Shown: positions 8,571 to 16,568 of the stretch, in pieces
Layout of the letters: each line of letters begins with the position of its first letter
Numbering within the stretch: position 1 is the stretch's first letter
Assembly: GCF_028401415.2 (NCBI RefSeq)
Contig: NZ_CP171821.2
Coordinates: 1,612,001-1,676,000 of the forward strand
Direction: 5' to 3'
From: Glaciecola sp028401415
GTDB taxonomy: Bacteria; Pseudomonadota; Gammaproteobacteria; Enterobacterales; Alteromonadaceae
Length of the DNA stretch: 64,000 nt
Program-made: the position numbers and the translations under genes
The notes under the pieces: model-generated
Databases searched by the model: none
What the model saw: the letters and a program-made list of their open reading frames with translations, nothing else
Told to the model about the DNA's origin: nothing

Positions 8571-8998
8571 TTTACTCTCCCAGAGTTTTGTTAGTTTTAT
8601 AGAGCTGTTTTGGCCGTATTAGGGCTTATTAACCTGAATCCGCTTGTGACTATTAGCTTGATTCCCTAGGCAGACATCGCATTTGAAAGCATCGAAATCA
8701 TGGACGATTTCGCTGAGCGCCCAAGGACGGGTTCACAGCGGCTTTCAAATGCGATGTCTGCCTAGGGAATCAAGCTAATAGTCAAACTCTACGGCACTAC
8801 AGGCTTAGGAACTCACTTACACATGCCGTGCCAAAGAAACAAATCCTATATAATACAGTTAGTTACACAAAATTTCGTTGGTGTGCCAAATATCGTGTTG
8901 CAATTAAATGAAGAAACAGGCTATTTATTAGGGAAATTAGCCACTCTTTTAAGCTACTATGATCGTTATTATTGTGAGGATATTTAATTTTGTAAACC
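8571..8998. other. 428-base intergenic region holding a large perfect inverted repeat
   Basis: Lies between the divergently transcribed DUF3192 (minus) and KfrA-like (plus) genes, so it must contain both promoters. The middle is taken by the 44-base inverted repeat listed separately. The 11-mer AACCTGAATCC at 8631-8641 just before the left arm recurs at 15047-15057. No coding frame is credible here. Confidence 0.6.
8647..8784. repeat. 138-base palindromic element with 44-base perfect terminal inverted repeats
   Basis: The left arm 8647-8690 (begins TGACTATTAGCTTGATTC) and right arm 8741-8784 (ends GAATCAAGCTAATAGTCA) are exact reverse complements over 44 bases, around a 50-base centre. The centre itself can fold: CGAAATC/GATTTCG near 8693-8712 and a CGCT/AGCG pairing further on. 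No transposase gene or target duplication is evident, so it may be a small non-autonomous (MITE- or REP-like) element. It could also form a very stable cruciform or a transcript-ending hairpin between two divergent genes. Element identity is inferred; the repeat is seen directly. Confidence 0.85.
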
Positions 8999-9355
8999 AT
9001 GTCCCAAAGCGCATCCGAGACGATTATACAAATTTGCCAAGCCCTATATTCAAAAGGCTTAACACCCACCACGGCGCTGATTAAGTCGAGACTGCTTGAA
9101 CCTCTGCCATTACCAAGCATTATTTCAGGCTTGCGCGCGTGGCAAGCCTCTGCTCACAAAGGGGGAGCTGTTGACGCAAACGAGAACTTGGAGCGCGAAA
9201 AAAATAGGCGTGTCACAGACGAAGCAGAAAACATCGCTGACAAAGGTGAAGCTAGCTTAAGTCTCAAAGTAGAAAGGCTAGAATCACAAGTTAAAGCATT
9301 GCAGGCGACAGTTAAAGCATTACAAGCTGAGGTAGCGGCTTTAACTCGCCAATAA
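8999..9355 (+). CDS. KfrA-N-like putative DNA-binding protein with C-terminal coiled coil
   Basis: A 118-residue protein. Residues 1-50 (ETIIQICQALYSKGLTPTTALIKSRL) look like a helix-turn-helix region of the KfrA N-terminal type. Residues about 85-118 form a heptad coiled coil with repeated VKALQATVKALQAEV, which should dimerise the protein. The middle is charged and probably flexible. The 3' end overlaps the convergent syd gene by 44 bases. DNA binding is inferred from fold likeness, and no target site was identified. The gene is next to syd, so it is probably part of the conserved syd-queF neighbourhood rather than plasmid-borne. Confidence 0.6.
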   Translation: MSQSASETIIQICQALYSKGLTPTTALIKSRLLEPLPLPSIISGLRAWQASAHKGGAVDANENLEREKNRRVTDEAENIADKGEASLSLKVERLESQVKALQATVKALQAEVAALTRQ

Positions 9356-9881
9356 ATGTCACTAGGTTGTCACTAATAATTTCGAGCTTAGGCTTACCAA
9401 CCTGCTCAAGCACTACATTTTCGCTGTTCGGCTCCACTGAAATAATAAAGTCGTCTTCATCGGTGACTGCGAAAAACAGGGTTTCTGTTTGTTTCAATCG
9501 TCGCTTCATGAGCACATGTGCGATAAGGTTTTTTTGTAAACGCTCAAAATCTGCTTGATTGAAAGCTTGAAGCAAAGCAATCTTGCCTCTTGGATGTTCG
9601 GCATTAAAGTCCAAACTGTAGTATGTACAGAAATAGTCGCTAAGGCTTTGGGGTATATCCATCTCCAGTGCATCCGCGATATTGTTTAAATTGGCGCTGT
9701 CATTGCGTTTGTGCGGCAACCAATTCACTTCATCTCCGTTGTTTTGCCCTGTAGACAGGTTTTGTAAACATGGAGAAAGCCACTGCGAATCATATTCTGT
9801 TATCAAACCTTTGTTTTCACTCGTGGATTGCTCGATGTAGTCCATTACAAACTGCGTAAAAGTCGCGCTTAAGTCATTCAT
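9312..9881 (-). CDS. syd: Syd, SecY-interacting protein
   Basis: Peripheral inner-membrane protein that binds the SecY translocon and is thought to monitor or proofread it. The 189-residue sequence matches Syd in layout: DLSATFTQFVMDYIE opening, the SLSDYFCTYYSLDFNAEHPRG region, the well-kept block FNQADFERLQKNLIAHVLMKRRLKQTETLFFA, and a C-terminus NLVTFIGELKPLP. It is divergent from queF, as in E. coli (syd/queF), which supports the call. Its 3' end overlaps the convergent KfrA-like gene. Confidence 0.93.
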   Translation of the reverse strand: MNDLSATFTQFVMDYIEQSTSENKGLITEYDSQWLSPCLQNLSTGQNNGDEVNWLPHKRNDSANLNNIADALEMDIPQSLSDYFCTYYSLDFNAEHPRGKIALLQAFNQADFERLQKNLIAHVLMKRRLKQTETLFFAVTDEDDFIISVEPNSENVVLEQVGKPKLEIISDNLVTFIGELKPLPQLVML

Positions 9882-10075
9882 GTGTTTGCTCAGCTCAGTA
9901 GAGTATGGGTTCGCGTCATAACGACCAAGTAAAAAATACGCTTTAGCTTAGCACGCGCTGGCATTTGCACCATCATTTGTCCATAAAGTGAAACGCAGTT
10001 GGACTGATGCAAAGACATATGCGTATTATCTATAGTCAGTTCAACACATAACATGGTAATAAAAGCAACCTCAGT

Positions 10076-10915
10076 ATGGAAAATTTATCTTTAGGAAAGA
10101 CGGTCGAATATAAAGAACATTACGCTCCTGAGCTATTGCAGGGCGTGAAGCGTTCGCTTAGCCGAGACAATATCAATCTTCCAAAGACCTTGCCCTTTGA
10201 CGGTATTGATATCTGGAACGGATACGAGCTTTCTTGGCTAAACCTTAAAGGCAAACCACAGATTGCAATTATGCGATGTTACGTGCCAATCCAATCACCC
10301 TTCTTGATAGAATCAAAATCGTTCAAGCTATACCTGAATAGTTTTAATCAAACCCGTTTGTCGTCGATTGATGAGGTGAAAAAACGACTATCGAATGACT
10401 TGAGTCAGTGCGCTGGCGACCCCGTACGTGTTGAACTCATTCCGTTTGATAAGTTCAGCAACATTCAGATGGGCACGCTTGACGGTACACTTTTAGATAC
10501 CCTCGACATAAGCATGGAAGACTATGAAATATCTCCTTCCATATTGCGTGCAAGCGAAAGTCCACAATCCACGTCTCATATCAAAGAGCAAGATGTTAGC
10601 GAGACATTGGTCAGTCATTTGCTAAAATCAAACTGCCTAATTACTAATCAGCCGGATTGGGGCAGCGTGTTAGTTAAATATATAGGGCCACAAATTGATC
10701 ATACTGCGCTTTTGAAGTATCTCATTTCATTTAGACAGCACAACGAATTTCACGAGCAGTGTGTGGAACGCATATTTTCCGATATCCTTCACCATTGCCA
10801 ACCCAAGTCATTAACTGTTTACGCTAGATACACAAGACGGGGCGGATTAGATATAAATCCATTTAGAAGTAATTTTGAAGCGCCATATGCCGATATAAGG
10901 CTAGCACGTCAATAG
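10076..10915 (+). CDS. queF: QueF, NADPH-dependent 7-cyano-7-deazaguanine reductase
   Basis: Reduces preQ0 to preQ1 in queuosine biosynthesis. The 279-residue length fits the two-domain (YqcD-type) proteobacterial form. The NADPH-binding QueF motif is ESKSFKLY at residues 79-86. The catalytic cysteine that forms the thioimide with preQ0 is in KSNCLITNQPDWGS (Cys187), followed by the catalytic Asp in QPDWGS. The C-terminal HEQCVERIF segment is also typical. The gene is divergent from syd with a 194-base shared promoter region. Confidence 0.96.
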   Translation: MENLSLGKTVEYKEHYAPELLQGVKRSLSRDNINLPKTLPFDGIDIWNGYELSWLNLKGKPQIAIMRCYVPIQSPFLIESKSFKLYLNSFNQTRLSSIDEVKKRLSNDLSQCAGDPVRVELIPFDKFSNIQMGTLDGTLLDTLDISMEDYEISPSILRASESPQSTSHIKEQDVSETLVSHLLKSNCLITNQPDWGSVLVKYIGPQIDHTALLKYLISFRQHNEFHEQCVERIFSDILHHCQPKSLTVYARYTRRGGLDINPFRSNFEAPYADIRLARQ

Positions 10916-10960
10916 AATTATAGACTTTAACCGACTTCTTTCCTTGCGAGACAAACGTAA

Positions 10961-12481
10961 ATGAGTTCAGCTACGCCAAAACAACAACTAATGATTGCTC
11001 GTCAACACCTTGATAAGTTGGCTATTTTTATAAATAGCATGGTCGATTTTTTCAACGGCGCAAACCCAGCCATAGATAAAGAACTTAAATCGATCAAAAC
11101 GTTACTCGCCGGCAAACCAGATTATGAGCGAGCGGCGGAATTGTCGGCAACAATTAATAGTGAAATGAAGAAACAAAGCAAGTACATGCGACAACATAAT
11201 CTTGCTACTCTATCTCAACTGCAAGACTCACTGAGGAAAATAAACGACCTTGATGCAGTTGACGCAGACACAAAATCTCAAATTAAACACTTTATTCAAA
11301 GTCTCGCACCAGAAAGTAGCAACGTGACCTCTCCTATCGCGCAGTTTGAAAAAGCGCTTAGTCTTTTCAAGCAAGCGCTTTCAAATAATGTGGTAACGCG
11401 CTCACAGCAAGATTCAAAGGATCAAGAAAAGCTCCACCAAGAAATTATCCAGGAACTGCAAGAGCTTATTTCCCCATACCATGCCAGTGAATCAGAGAAT
11501 AAAACCATCGCCGAACTTCGGGAAAAGCTGCAGTCGGGTCTAGCGCATCGAGAATTGCTTGAGTGCTGTCTTGTGATGATTCGTTTTGTGATGCGAGACG
11601 TGATTAAAGAAGCAAGCACGGCGAACAAGCTGATAAATGATATTCATAAAAGCTTAAGCAAAATCAATGTGGGCATTAAAACCACGATTGCAAAATCAAA
11701 AAACCGAATGCAGCAAAGAAGCGCACAAAATAAAACAATGCGTAAACAAATTGATGCGATTGAAGCGACCTTGTCCGATAGTCAGCGCATTGAAGATTTA
11801 AAACGCGAAGCGCAAACGCATTTAACAAAAATGCAAAGCTCGCTAAAGGCATCAGAGGCGGATGAGCGGGCTGAACAAGAAAAGCTCATTGTCTTACTTG
11901 AATCGATGCAAAAAAGACTTAGCGAATTAGAAGACAAAGCGCAAAACTACAAGCAGAAATTACTGGATCAGCGCATTCAGGCGATGACCGACACGCTGAC
12001 CAAACTGCCAAATCGCATGGCCTATGAAGAAAAAGTTGAAGCGACTTACAAACAAAGCAAACAGTCACAAAACGAGCTTTGTATGGCGATTCTTGACATC
12101 GACCACTTTAAACAAATCAACGATAAATACGGGCATTCAGTAGGCGACAAAACGCTCCAGATCATTGCTACTCAGATTAAAAAGAATCTCAATGACGATG
12201 ACTTCGTCGCGCGCTGGGGAGGCGAAGAGTTTGTAGCTTTGATGCCTAAATCTAGCCTCACAGATTGCTTTGAAAGACTCGAAGCCATGCGCGAAAAAAT
12301 ATCGCAACTGCCATTCATGTTCAAAGGCCAACGGGTTAGCGTCACCGTGTCAATTGGGCTCACTGACATGCTTGAATATAGCAGTATCGAAAAAGCCTTT
12401 GAGCAGGCTGACGCGCTACTTTATGAAGCGAAACAAAACGGGCGCAATCAAACAAAAATAAAGGATGCCATACATGAGTAA
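10961..12481 (+). CDS. GGDEF diguanylate cyclase with helical N-terminal region
   Basis: Predicted to make cyclic di-GMP. The N-terminal 330 residues are strongly helical and charged, with long coiled-coil stretches (about 150-200 and 245-335) and no membrane segment, so the protein is probably cytoplasmic and dimerises through the coil. The C-terminal GGDEF domain (about 340-500) has MTDTLTKLPNRMAYEE, DIDHFKQINDKYGH and the active-site loop RWGGEEF (about residue 420), an accepted active variant. The spot five residues upstream that normally carries the RxxD inhibitory site reads NDDD, so product inhibition at an I-site is probably absent. The stop overlaps the ppnN start, implying coupled expression. 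Confidence 0.9.
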   Translation: MSSATPKQQLMIARQHLDKLAIFINSMVDFFNGANPAIDKELKSIKTLLAGKPDYERAAELSATINSEMKKQSKYMRQHNLATLSQLQDSLRKINDLDAVDADTKSQIKHFIQSLAPESSNVTSPIAQFEKALSLFKQALSNNVVTRSQQDSKDQEKLHQEIIQELQELISPYHASESENKTIAELREKLQSGLAHRELLECCLVMIRFVMRDVIKEASTANKLINDIHKSLSKINVGIKTTIAKSKNRMQQRSAQNKTMRKQIDAIEATLSDSQRIEDLKREAQTHLTKMQSSLKASEADERAEQEKLIVLLESMQKRLSELEDKAQNYKQKLLDQRIQAMTDTLTKLPNRMAYEEKVEATYKQSKQSQNELCMAILDIDHFKQINDKYGHSVGDKTLQIIATQIKKNLNDDDFVARWGGEEFVALMPKSSLTDCFERLEAMREKISQLPFMFKGQRVSVTVSIGLTDMLEYSSIEKAFEQADALLYEAKQNGRNQTKIKDAIHE

Positions 12482-13850
12482 AAGCTACCAGCTAAGTCCT
12501 GTGGGATGGATGAGTCAGCTATCACAACTAGAAGTGGAACAGTTAGAGACATCCACATCTGCTGATCACTATAAAATGTTCAGAAATTGTTGTTTAGCGG
12601 TGCTTAACAGCGGCGTAGAGCAGGACGATTCCGAGGCCTTGTTTGAACAGTTTGCTGATTTTGACGTACGCCTTGTAAGGCGTGAGCGCGGTGTAAAAAT
12701 GGAGCTTATTAATCCGCCAGAAGTGGCGTTTGTTGACGGAACACTGATTGCAGGCGTGCATGAGCATCTATTCGCAGTGCTTCGCGACATGCTCTATATG
12801 AGCAGTAAACATCAACAGTACAGTGGCGAAGGAAGGCGTCAATCAGACGCCCAAGAGGGTCCGTTTATTACCCATATGGTGTTTGACATGCTACGCCACG
12901 CAGATGCATTGAGCTCGGTTGAGCCTGCAAACATGATTGTATGCTGGGGCGGTCATTCCATTAAGCATGATGAGTATAAATACACTAAAGCAGTTGGGTA
13001 TGAACTTGGTTTGCGCGGCTTTAATATCTGTACAGGCTGCGGCCCAGGTGCGATGAAAGGACCAATGAAAGGCGCCGCAATTGGACATGCGAAACAACGC
13101 ACAAAAACTGGGCGCTATGTGGGCATTTCAGAACCCTCGATTATTGCGGCTGAACCGCCTAACGCAATCGTAAATGAACTCATTATCATGCCGGATATCG
13201 AAAAGCGCTTAGAAGCGTTTGTTCGCGCCTCTCACGGTATTGTTATTTTTCCTGGTGGCGTGGGCACGGCGGAAGAATTGCTATATCTCTTAGGTTTATT
13301 GTTACACGAAAAAAACCACGACCAATACATACCGCTTTTATTAACAGGTCCAGAGAACCGAAAGGAATACTTCGAAGCGCTTGACACATTCATAGGACTT
13401 ACCCTAGGGGAGCAAGCGCAAAGTAAGTATCAGATTATTACAGGGGACGCAGCTACCGTGGCTAGTGAGCTTAATGCAACTAAAGAAAAACTGCATCAGT
13501 ATCGCCAAGATACGGGAGATTCTATTAACTTCAATTGGCGTTTGCATATTCCTGAGGACTTTCAACGACCCTTCGAGCCAACTCATCAAAGCATGGCAAG
13601 TCTGAACCTTTACCTTGATCAGGCGCCGGGTGCGCTTGCTGCGAATTTAAGAAAGTGTTTTTCAGGGATTGTGGCGGGCAATGTGAAAGCAGAAGGAATT
13701 CAGCAAATACAGGCGCACGGCCCCTTTCAACTCAGTGGTGACCAAAAACTTATGAAAAGCATGGATGCACTTCTAACGTCATTTGTGCAGCAAGGAAGAA
13801 TGAAGCTACCGGGCAGTGAGTATCATCCGTGTTATGAGCTTAAGCTTTAG
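12474..13850 (+). CDS. ppnN: PpnN, nucleotide 5'-monophosphate nucleosidase (YgdH)
   Basis: Hydrolyses purine and pyrimidine nucleoside monophosphates to base plus ribose 5-phosphate; in E. coli it is stimulated by (p)ppGpp. The LOG-family Rossmann core has the phosphoribohydrolase motif FPGGVGTAEELLYLLG (residues about 258-273) and GCGPGAMKGPMKGAAIGHA near 183-201, with the PpnN-specific N- and C-terminal domains (SPVGWMSQLSQLEVEQLE and GNVKAEGIQQI...RMKLPGSEYHPCYEL). I start at ATG 12474, because AAGGA at 12462-12466 is about 7 bases before it; an in-frame ATG at 12465 sits too close to that site. The start overlaps the cyclase stop by 8 bases. Confidence 0.94.
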   Translation: MSKSYQLSPVGWMSQLSQLEVEQLETSTSADHYKMFRNCCLAVLNSGVEQDDSEALFEQFADFDVRLVRRERGVKMELINPPEVAFVDGTLIAGVHEHLFAVLRDMLYMSSKHQQYSGEGRRQSDAQEGPFITHMVFDMLRHADALSSVEPANMIVCWGGHSIKHDEYKYTKAVGYELGLRGFNICTGCGPGAMKGPMKGAAIGHAKQRTKTGRYVGISEPSIIAAEPPNAIVNELIIMPDIEKRLEAFVRASHGIVIFPGGVGTAEELLYLLGLLLHEKNHDQYIPLLLTGPENRKEYFEALDTFIGLTLGEQAQSKYQIITGDAATVASELNATKEKLHQYRQDTGDSINFNWRLHIPEDFQRPFEPTHQSMASLNLYLDQAPGALAANLRKCFSGIVAGNVKAEGIQQIQAHGPFQLSGDQKLMKSMDALLTSFVQQGRMKLPGSEYHPCYELKL

Positions 13851-13949
13851 GCAAACAGTTGATCTTTAGCAAAAGGCGAAAAAGCACATGAAAGGCCGAG
13901 ACTTGTCATGTAGAATGCGCCGCCTAGCTATATTTCATTAGGAACGAGC

Positions 13950-14957
13950 ATGACACAACAAGCAATTACAGTGATTCGCGGAGATGGCATTGGCCCTGAT
14001 ATTATTGATTCCGCTATCCAGATCTTAGATAAAGCGGGCTGCAACTTTTCTTATGATTATGCAGATGCCGGTTTAATGGCACTTGAAAATCATGGTGAGT
14101 TATTGCCTGATGAAACAAAGGCTCTTATCGCAAAAAACAAAGTGGCGCTGAAAGGTCCACTTACAACTCCGGTTGGGGAAGGCTTTACTTCTATTAATGT
14201 GAGCCTGCGCAAACAATTTGAACTTTACGCTAACCTGCGTCCAGTACTGTCCTTTAAAGGTACTAAAGCACGTTACGAAGACATAGATATCATCACCGTG
14301 CGCGAGAACACACAGGGTATGTACTCTGGCCTCGGACAGGTAACCTCTGACGACGGTCAAGAGGCTGAAGCCTTAAGCAAAATAACGCGAGAAGGTGCAG
14401 AAAAGATTGTCGTATTTGCCTATGAGCTAGCTCGCAGAGAAAATCGTAAAAAAGTCACAGCTGTGCACAAAGCGAACATTTTAAAATCTACCTCAGGTCT
14501 ATTTTTAAAAGTCGCAAGAGAAGTGGGCGAACGATATCCTGACATTGAATCAACTGAGATGATTGTTGATAACTGCTGTATGCAACTGGTTATGAATCCT
14601 CATCAGTTTGATGTCATCGTCACAACCAATTTATTTGGCGATATTTTGTCAGATTTATGCGCAGGTTTGGTGGGTGGTTTAGGCATGGCACCGGGTGCGA
14701 ATATCGGCAAAGATTGCGCTATTTTTGAGGCGGTGCATGGCTCTGCACCCGATATCGCTGGTAAGAATCTAGCAAACCCAACTTCAGTGATCCTTGCGTC
14801 AATTCAAATGCTTGAATACTTAGACATGGCTGATAAGGCGGATAAAATTCGCAGTGCTTTGAAAGATGTCATTGAGTCTGGTGATAGAACCACGCGTGAT
14901 CTTGGCGGGGAATCTGGCACGACTGACTTTACTCAAGCCATACTGGAGCGCCTGTAA
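13950..14957 (+). CDS. Isocitrate dehydrogenase, NAD-type (isocitrate/isopropylmalate family)
   Basis: A decarboxylating dehydrogenase of the isocitrate/isopropylmalate family. At 335 residues it matches the short NAD-dependent isocitrate dehydrogenase found in many marine gammaproteobacteria rather than the roughly 416-residue NADP enzyme. Visible: the start VIRGDGIGPDI, substrate loop KGPLTTPVGEGFTSINVSLRK (the serine/asparagine pattern of isocitrate enzymes), TVRENTQGMYSG, DNCCMQLVMNPHQFDVIVTTNLFGDILSD and AVHGSAPDIAGK. It would feed 2-oxoglutarate to the TCA cycle and nitrogen assimilation. Homoisocitrate or isopropylmalate activity is less likely on the active-site pattern. A strong terminator follows. 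Confidence 0.9.
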   Translation: MTQQAITVIRGDGIGPDIIDSAIQILDKAGCNFSYDYADAGLMALENHGELLPDETKALIAKNKVALKGPLTTPVGEGFTSINVSLRKQFELYANLRPVLSFKGTKARYEDIDIITVRENTQGMYSGLGQVTSDDGQEAEALSKITREGAEKIVVFAYELARRENRKKVTAVHKANILKSTSGLFLKVAREVGERYPDIESTEMIVDNCCMQLVMNPHQFDVIVTTNLFGDILSDLCAGLVGGLGMAPGANIGKDCAIFEAVHGSAPDIAGKNLANPTSVILASIQMLEYLDMADKADKIRSALKDVIESGDRTTRDLGGESGTTDFTQAILERL

Positions 14958-15000
14958 GCTTAAACGCCTAATAAGCTGAACTTTGGACAAATAGTTTTTA

Positions 15001-15030
15001 AAAGAGCGCACTGTGCGCTCTTTTTTATTT
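15001..15030 (+). terminator. Rho-independent terminator after isocitrate dehydrogenase
   Basis: Perfect 10-base-pair stem (AAAGAGCGCA at 15001-15010 with TGCGCTCTTT at 15014-15023), a 3-base loop and a T run to 15026. It begins 43 bases past the stop codon. Confidence 0.93.
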
Positions 15031-15031
15031 T

Positions 15032-15080
15032 ACCTGAATCTTCTTTAACCTGAATCCTGTTTAAGAAACGGGATTCAGGT
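15032..15080. repeat. ACCTGAATC hairpin repeat
   Basis: ACCTGAATC occurs at 15032-15040 and again at 15049-15056 as part of AACCTGAATCC (15047-15057). Its reverse complement GGATTCAGGT is at 15071-15080. The second copy and its complement form a 15-base-pair hairpin (15048-15080) with one G-T pair and a 3-base loop. There is no T run, so it is not a standard terminator. The 11-mer also stands beside the big inverted repeat at 8631-8641, which suggests a dispersed palindromic repeat family. Confidence 0.7.
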
Positions 15081-15247
15081 AAATTGACTGAAGATGGTTG
15101 GCAGTTTAAAAACCATACCGATAGACAAGTAGCAACTTAATGCAATCTCATCCTAGAATATCCACTCCCAATAAAGAGCGCACTGCGGCGTCAAGTGGGA
15201 GTGAACACTGTGCTAATTGCACATGGATTTTATTTAAGGAGAAACCT

Positions 15248-15556
15248 ATGAAACTAAAAACATTACTTGTCACATGCCTAGCTTGTGCGTCTTTGCTCAG
15301 CATTCCAGCGCATGCTGCTTCGTCTCAAAGTGATAGCAGCTCAACGAATGGTGGCCCTGCTTTTACACTGGTTAATATTAATAAAGCGGACAGCAGCGCG
15401 CTCACTAGTCTACCCGGCATCGGACAGAAAAAAGCCGAGGCCATTGTCAGTTACCGTGAACTAAACGGTGAATTTCAATCTGTCGAAGAGTTAGGCAATG
15501 TGAAAGGCATTGGTAAACGCATGGTTGAGAGACTTGCGACTAAAGTGACTATCTAG
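15248..15556 (+). CDS. ComEA-like helix-hairpin-helix protein, exported
   Basis: A 102-residue protein with a signal peptide (MKLKTLLVTCLACASLLSIPAHA, cleavage likely after AHA) and a ComEA-type double helix-hairpin-helix (VNINKADSSALTSLPGIGQKKAEAIVSYR and VEELGNVKGIGKRMVERL). Such proteins bind DNA in the periplasm, and ComEA takes part in DNA uptake; a role here is inferred. I start at ATG 15248 because AAGGAG at 15236-15241 lies 6 bases before it and a proper signal peptide follows. A longer frame from 15140 exists but its extra 36 residues look non-coding. A strong bidirectional terminator follows. Confidence 0.88.
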   Translation: MKLKTLLVTCLACASLLSIPAHAASSQSDSSSTNGGPAFTLVNINKADSSALTSLPGIGQKKAEAIVSYRELNGEFQSVEELGNVKGIGKRMVERLATKVTI

Positions 15557-15577
15557 ACACACTGTGTCAGGAACATG

Positions 15578-15613
15578 AAAAAGGCCAGTCACTTCATCTT
15601 GACTGGCCTTTTT
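15578..15613. terminator. Bidirectional terminator between comEA-like gene and galU
   Basis: A long stem (AAAAAGGCCAGTCA at 15578-15590 with TGACTGGCCTTTTT at about 15600-15613) with an 8- to 10-base loop and A/T runs on both sides. It sits between convergent genes and can end both transcripts, including the 20-kb polysaccharide locus on the minus strand. Confidence 0.93.
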
Positions 15614-15643
15614 CACTCACTATGGCGGAGAATCCAAGGCAAA

Positions 15644-16540
15644 TTAATTCGCCATTAAATCCTTCAAGAATTGAGTAAACTCCTCGCCAAGCTCTGGATG
15701 ACGCAAAGCATACTCAATATTCGCTTTCATGTATCCAAGCTTACTGCCGCAATCATGACTATTACCTTTCATGTAATAGGCGTCGACTTGTTCATGTTCC
15801 ATTAAGGCATCGATAGCGTCAGTTAGCTGCACTTCGCCACCGGCTCCCGGGGGCGTCTTGGCAAGCAGGTCCCATATTTTTTCAGACAATACGTACCGAC
15901 CCACTACGGCTAAATCGGAGGGTGCATCTTCTAACGATGGTTTCTCGACCATCTTGTGCATTTTGCCGGACTCACCCTGCTTCAATTTACGCCCCTCCAA
16001 ATCAACGATACCAAACTTAGGCACGTCTTCTTCTGGCACCTGTTCTACCATAACTTGACTCACTCTGCTGGTATTAAACTTAGCAACCATGTCGGCTAAG
16101 TTGTCTTTTTTAGGGTCGCTTGTGACATCATCAATGATTACGTCAGGCAGAACAACCGCGAAAGGATTGTCGCCAACTAAGGGTAAGGCACATAATACGG
16201 CGTGACCCAGTCCGCTTGCTACGCCTTGGCGAACATGCATTATGGTCACATCCTTCGGACAAATTTGCTGTACCGCTTCCAACAACTGTCGTTTTACACG
16301 CTTTTCTAATGTGGCCTCTAATTCAAAAGAGGTATCAAAATGGTTTTCAATACTGTTTTTACTGGCGTGCGTCACTAATATAATTTCTTTTAGCCCCGCT
16401 TTTACACATTCATTTACCACGTACTGGATGAGTGGTTTATCTACCACAGGCAGCATTTCTTTTGGAATCGCTTTAGTAGCAGGTAACATGCGTGTTCCAA
16501 GCCCGGCGACGGGTATAACAGCTTTTTTAACTTGACTCAT
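15644..16540 (-). CDS. galU: GalU, UTP-glucose-1-phosphate uridylyltransferase
   Basis: Makes UDP-glucose from UTP and glucose 1-phosphate. The 298-residue nucleotidyltransferase has the signature VIPVAGLGTRMLPATKAIPKEMLP at residues 9-32, VDKPLIQYVV, the metal-site region VVLPDVIIDD near 125-134 and MVEKPS near 195-200. It is the last gene of the minus-strand polysaccharide locus and lies 28 bases after ugd. UDP-glucose is the substrate for Ugd, so the pair supplies UDP-glucuronate. Confidence 0.96.
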   Translation of the reverse strand: MSQVKKAVIPVAGLGTRMLPATKAIPKEMLPVVDKPLIQYVVNECVKAGLKEIILVTHASKNSIENHFDTSFELEATLEKRVKRQLLEAVQQICPKDVTIMHVRQGVASGLGHAVLCALPLVGDNPFAVVLPDVIIDDVTSDPKKDNLADMVAKFNTSRVSQVMVEQVPEEDVPKFGIVDLEGRKLKQGESGKMHKMVEKPSLEDAPSDLAVVGRYVLSEKIWDLLAKTPPGAGGEVQLTDAIDALMEHEQVDAYYMKGNSHDCGSKLGYMKANIEYALRHPELGEEFTQFLKDLMAN

Positions 16541-16568
16541 ATTGTACTTCTCGTCCTTATTATTTTGT

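Noticed and set aside
8863..9120. Minus-strand 85-codon frame near the KfrA-like gene
   Set aside because: Antisense to the KfrA-like gene, which has the better coding pattern; no motif.
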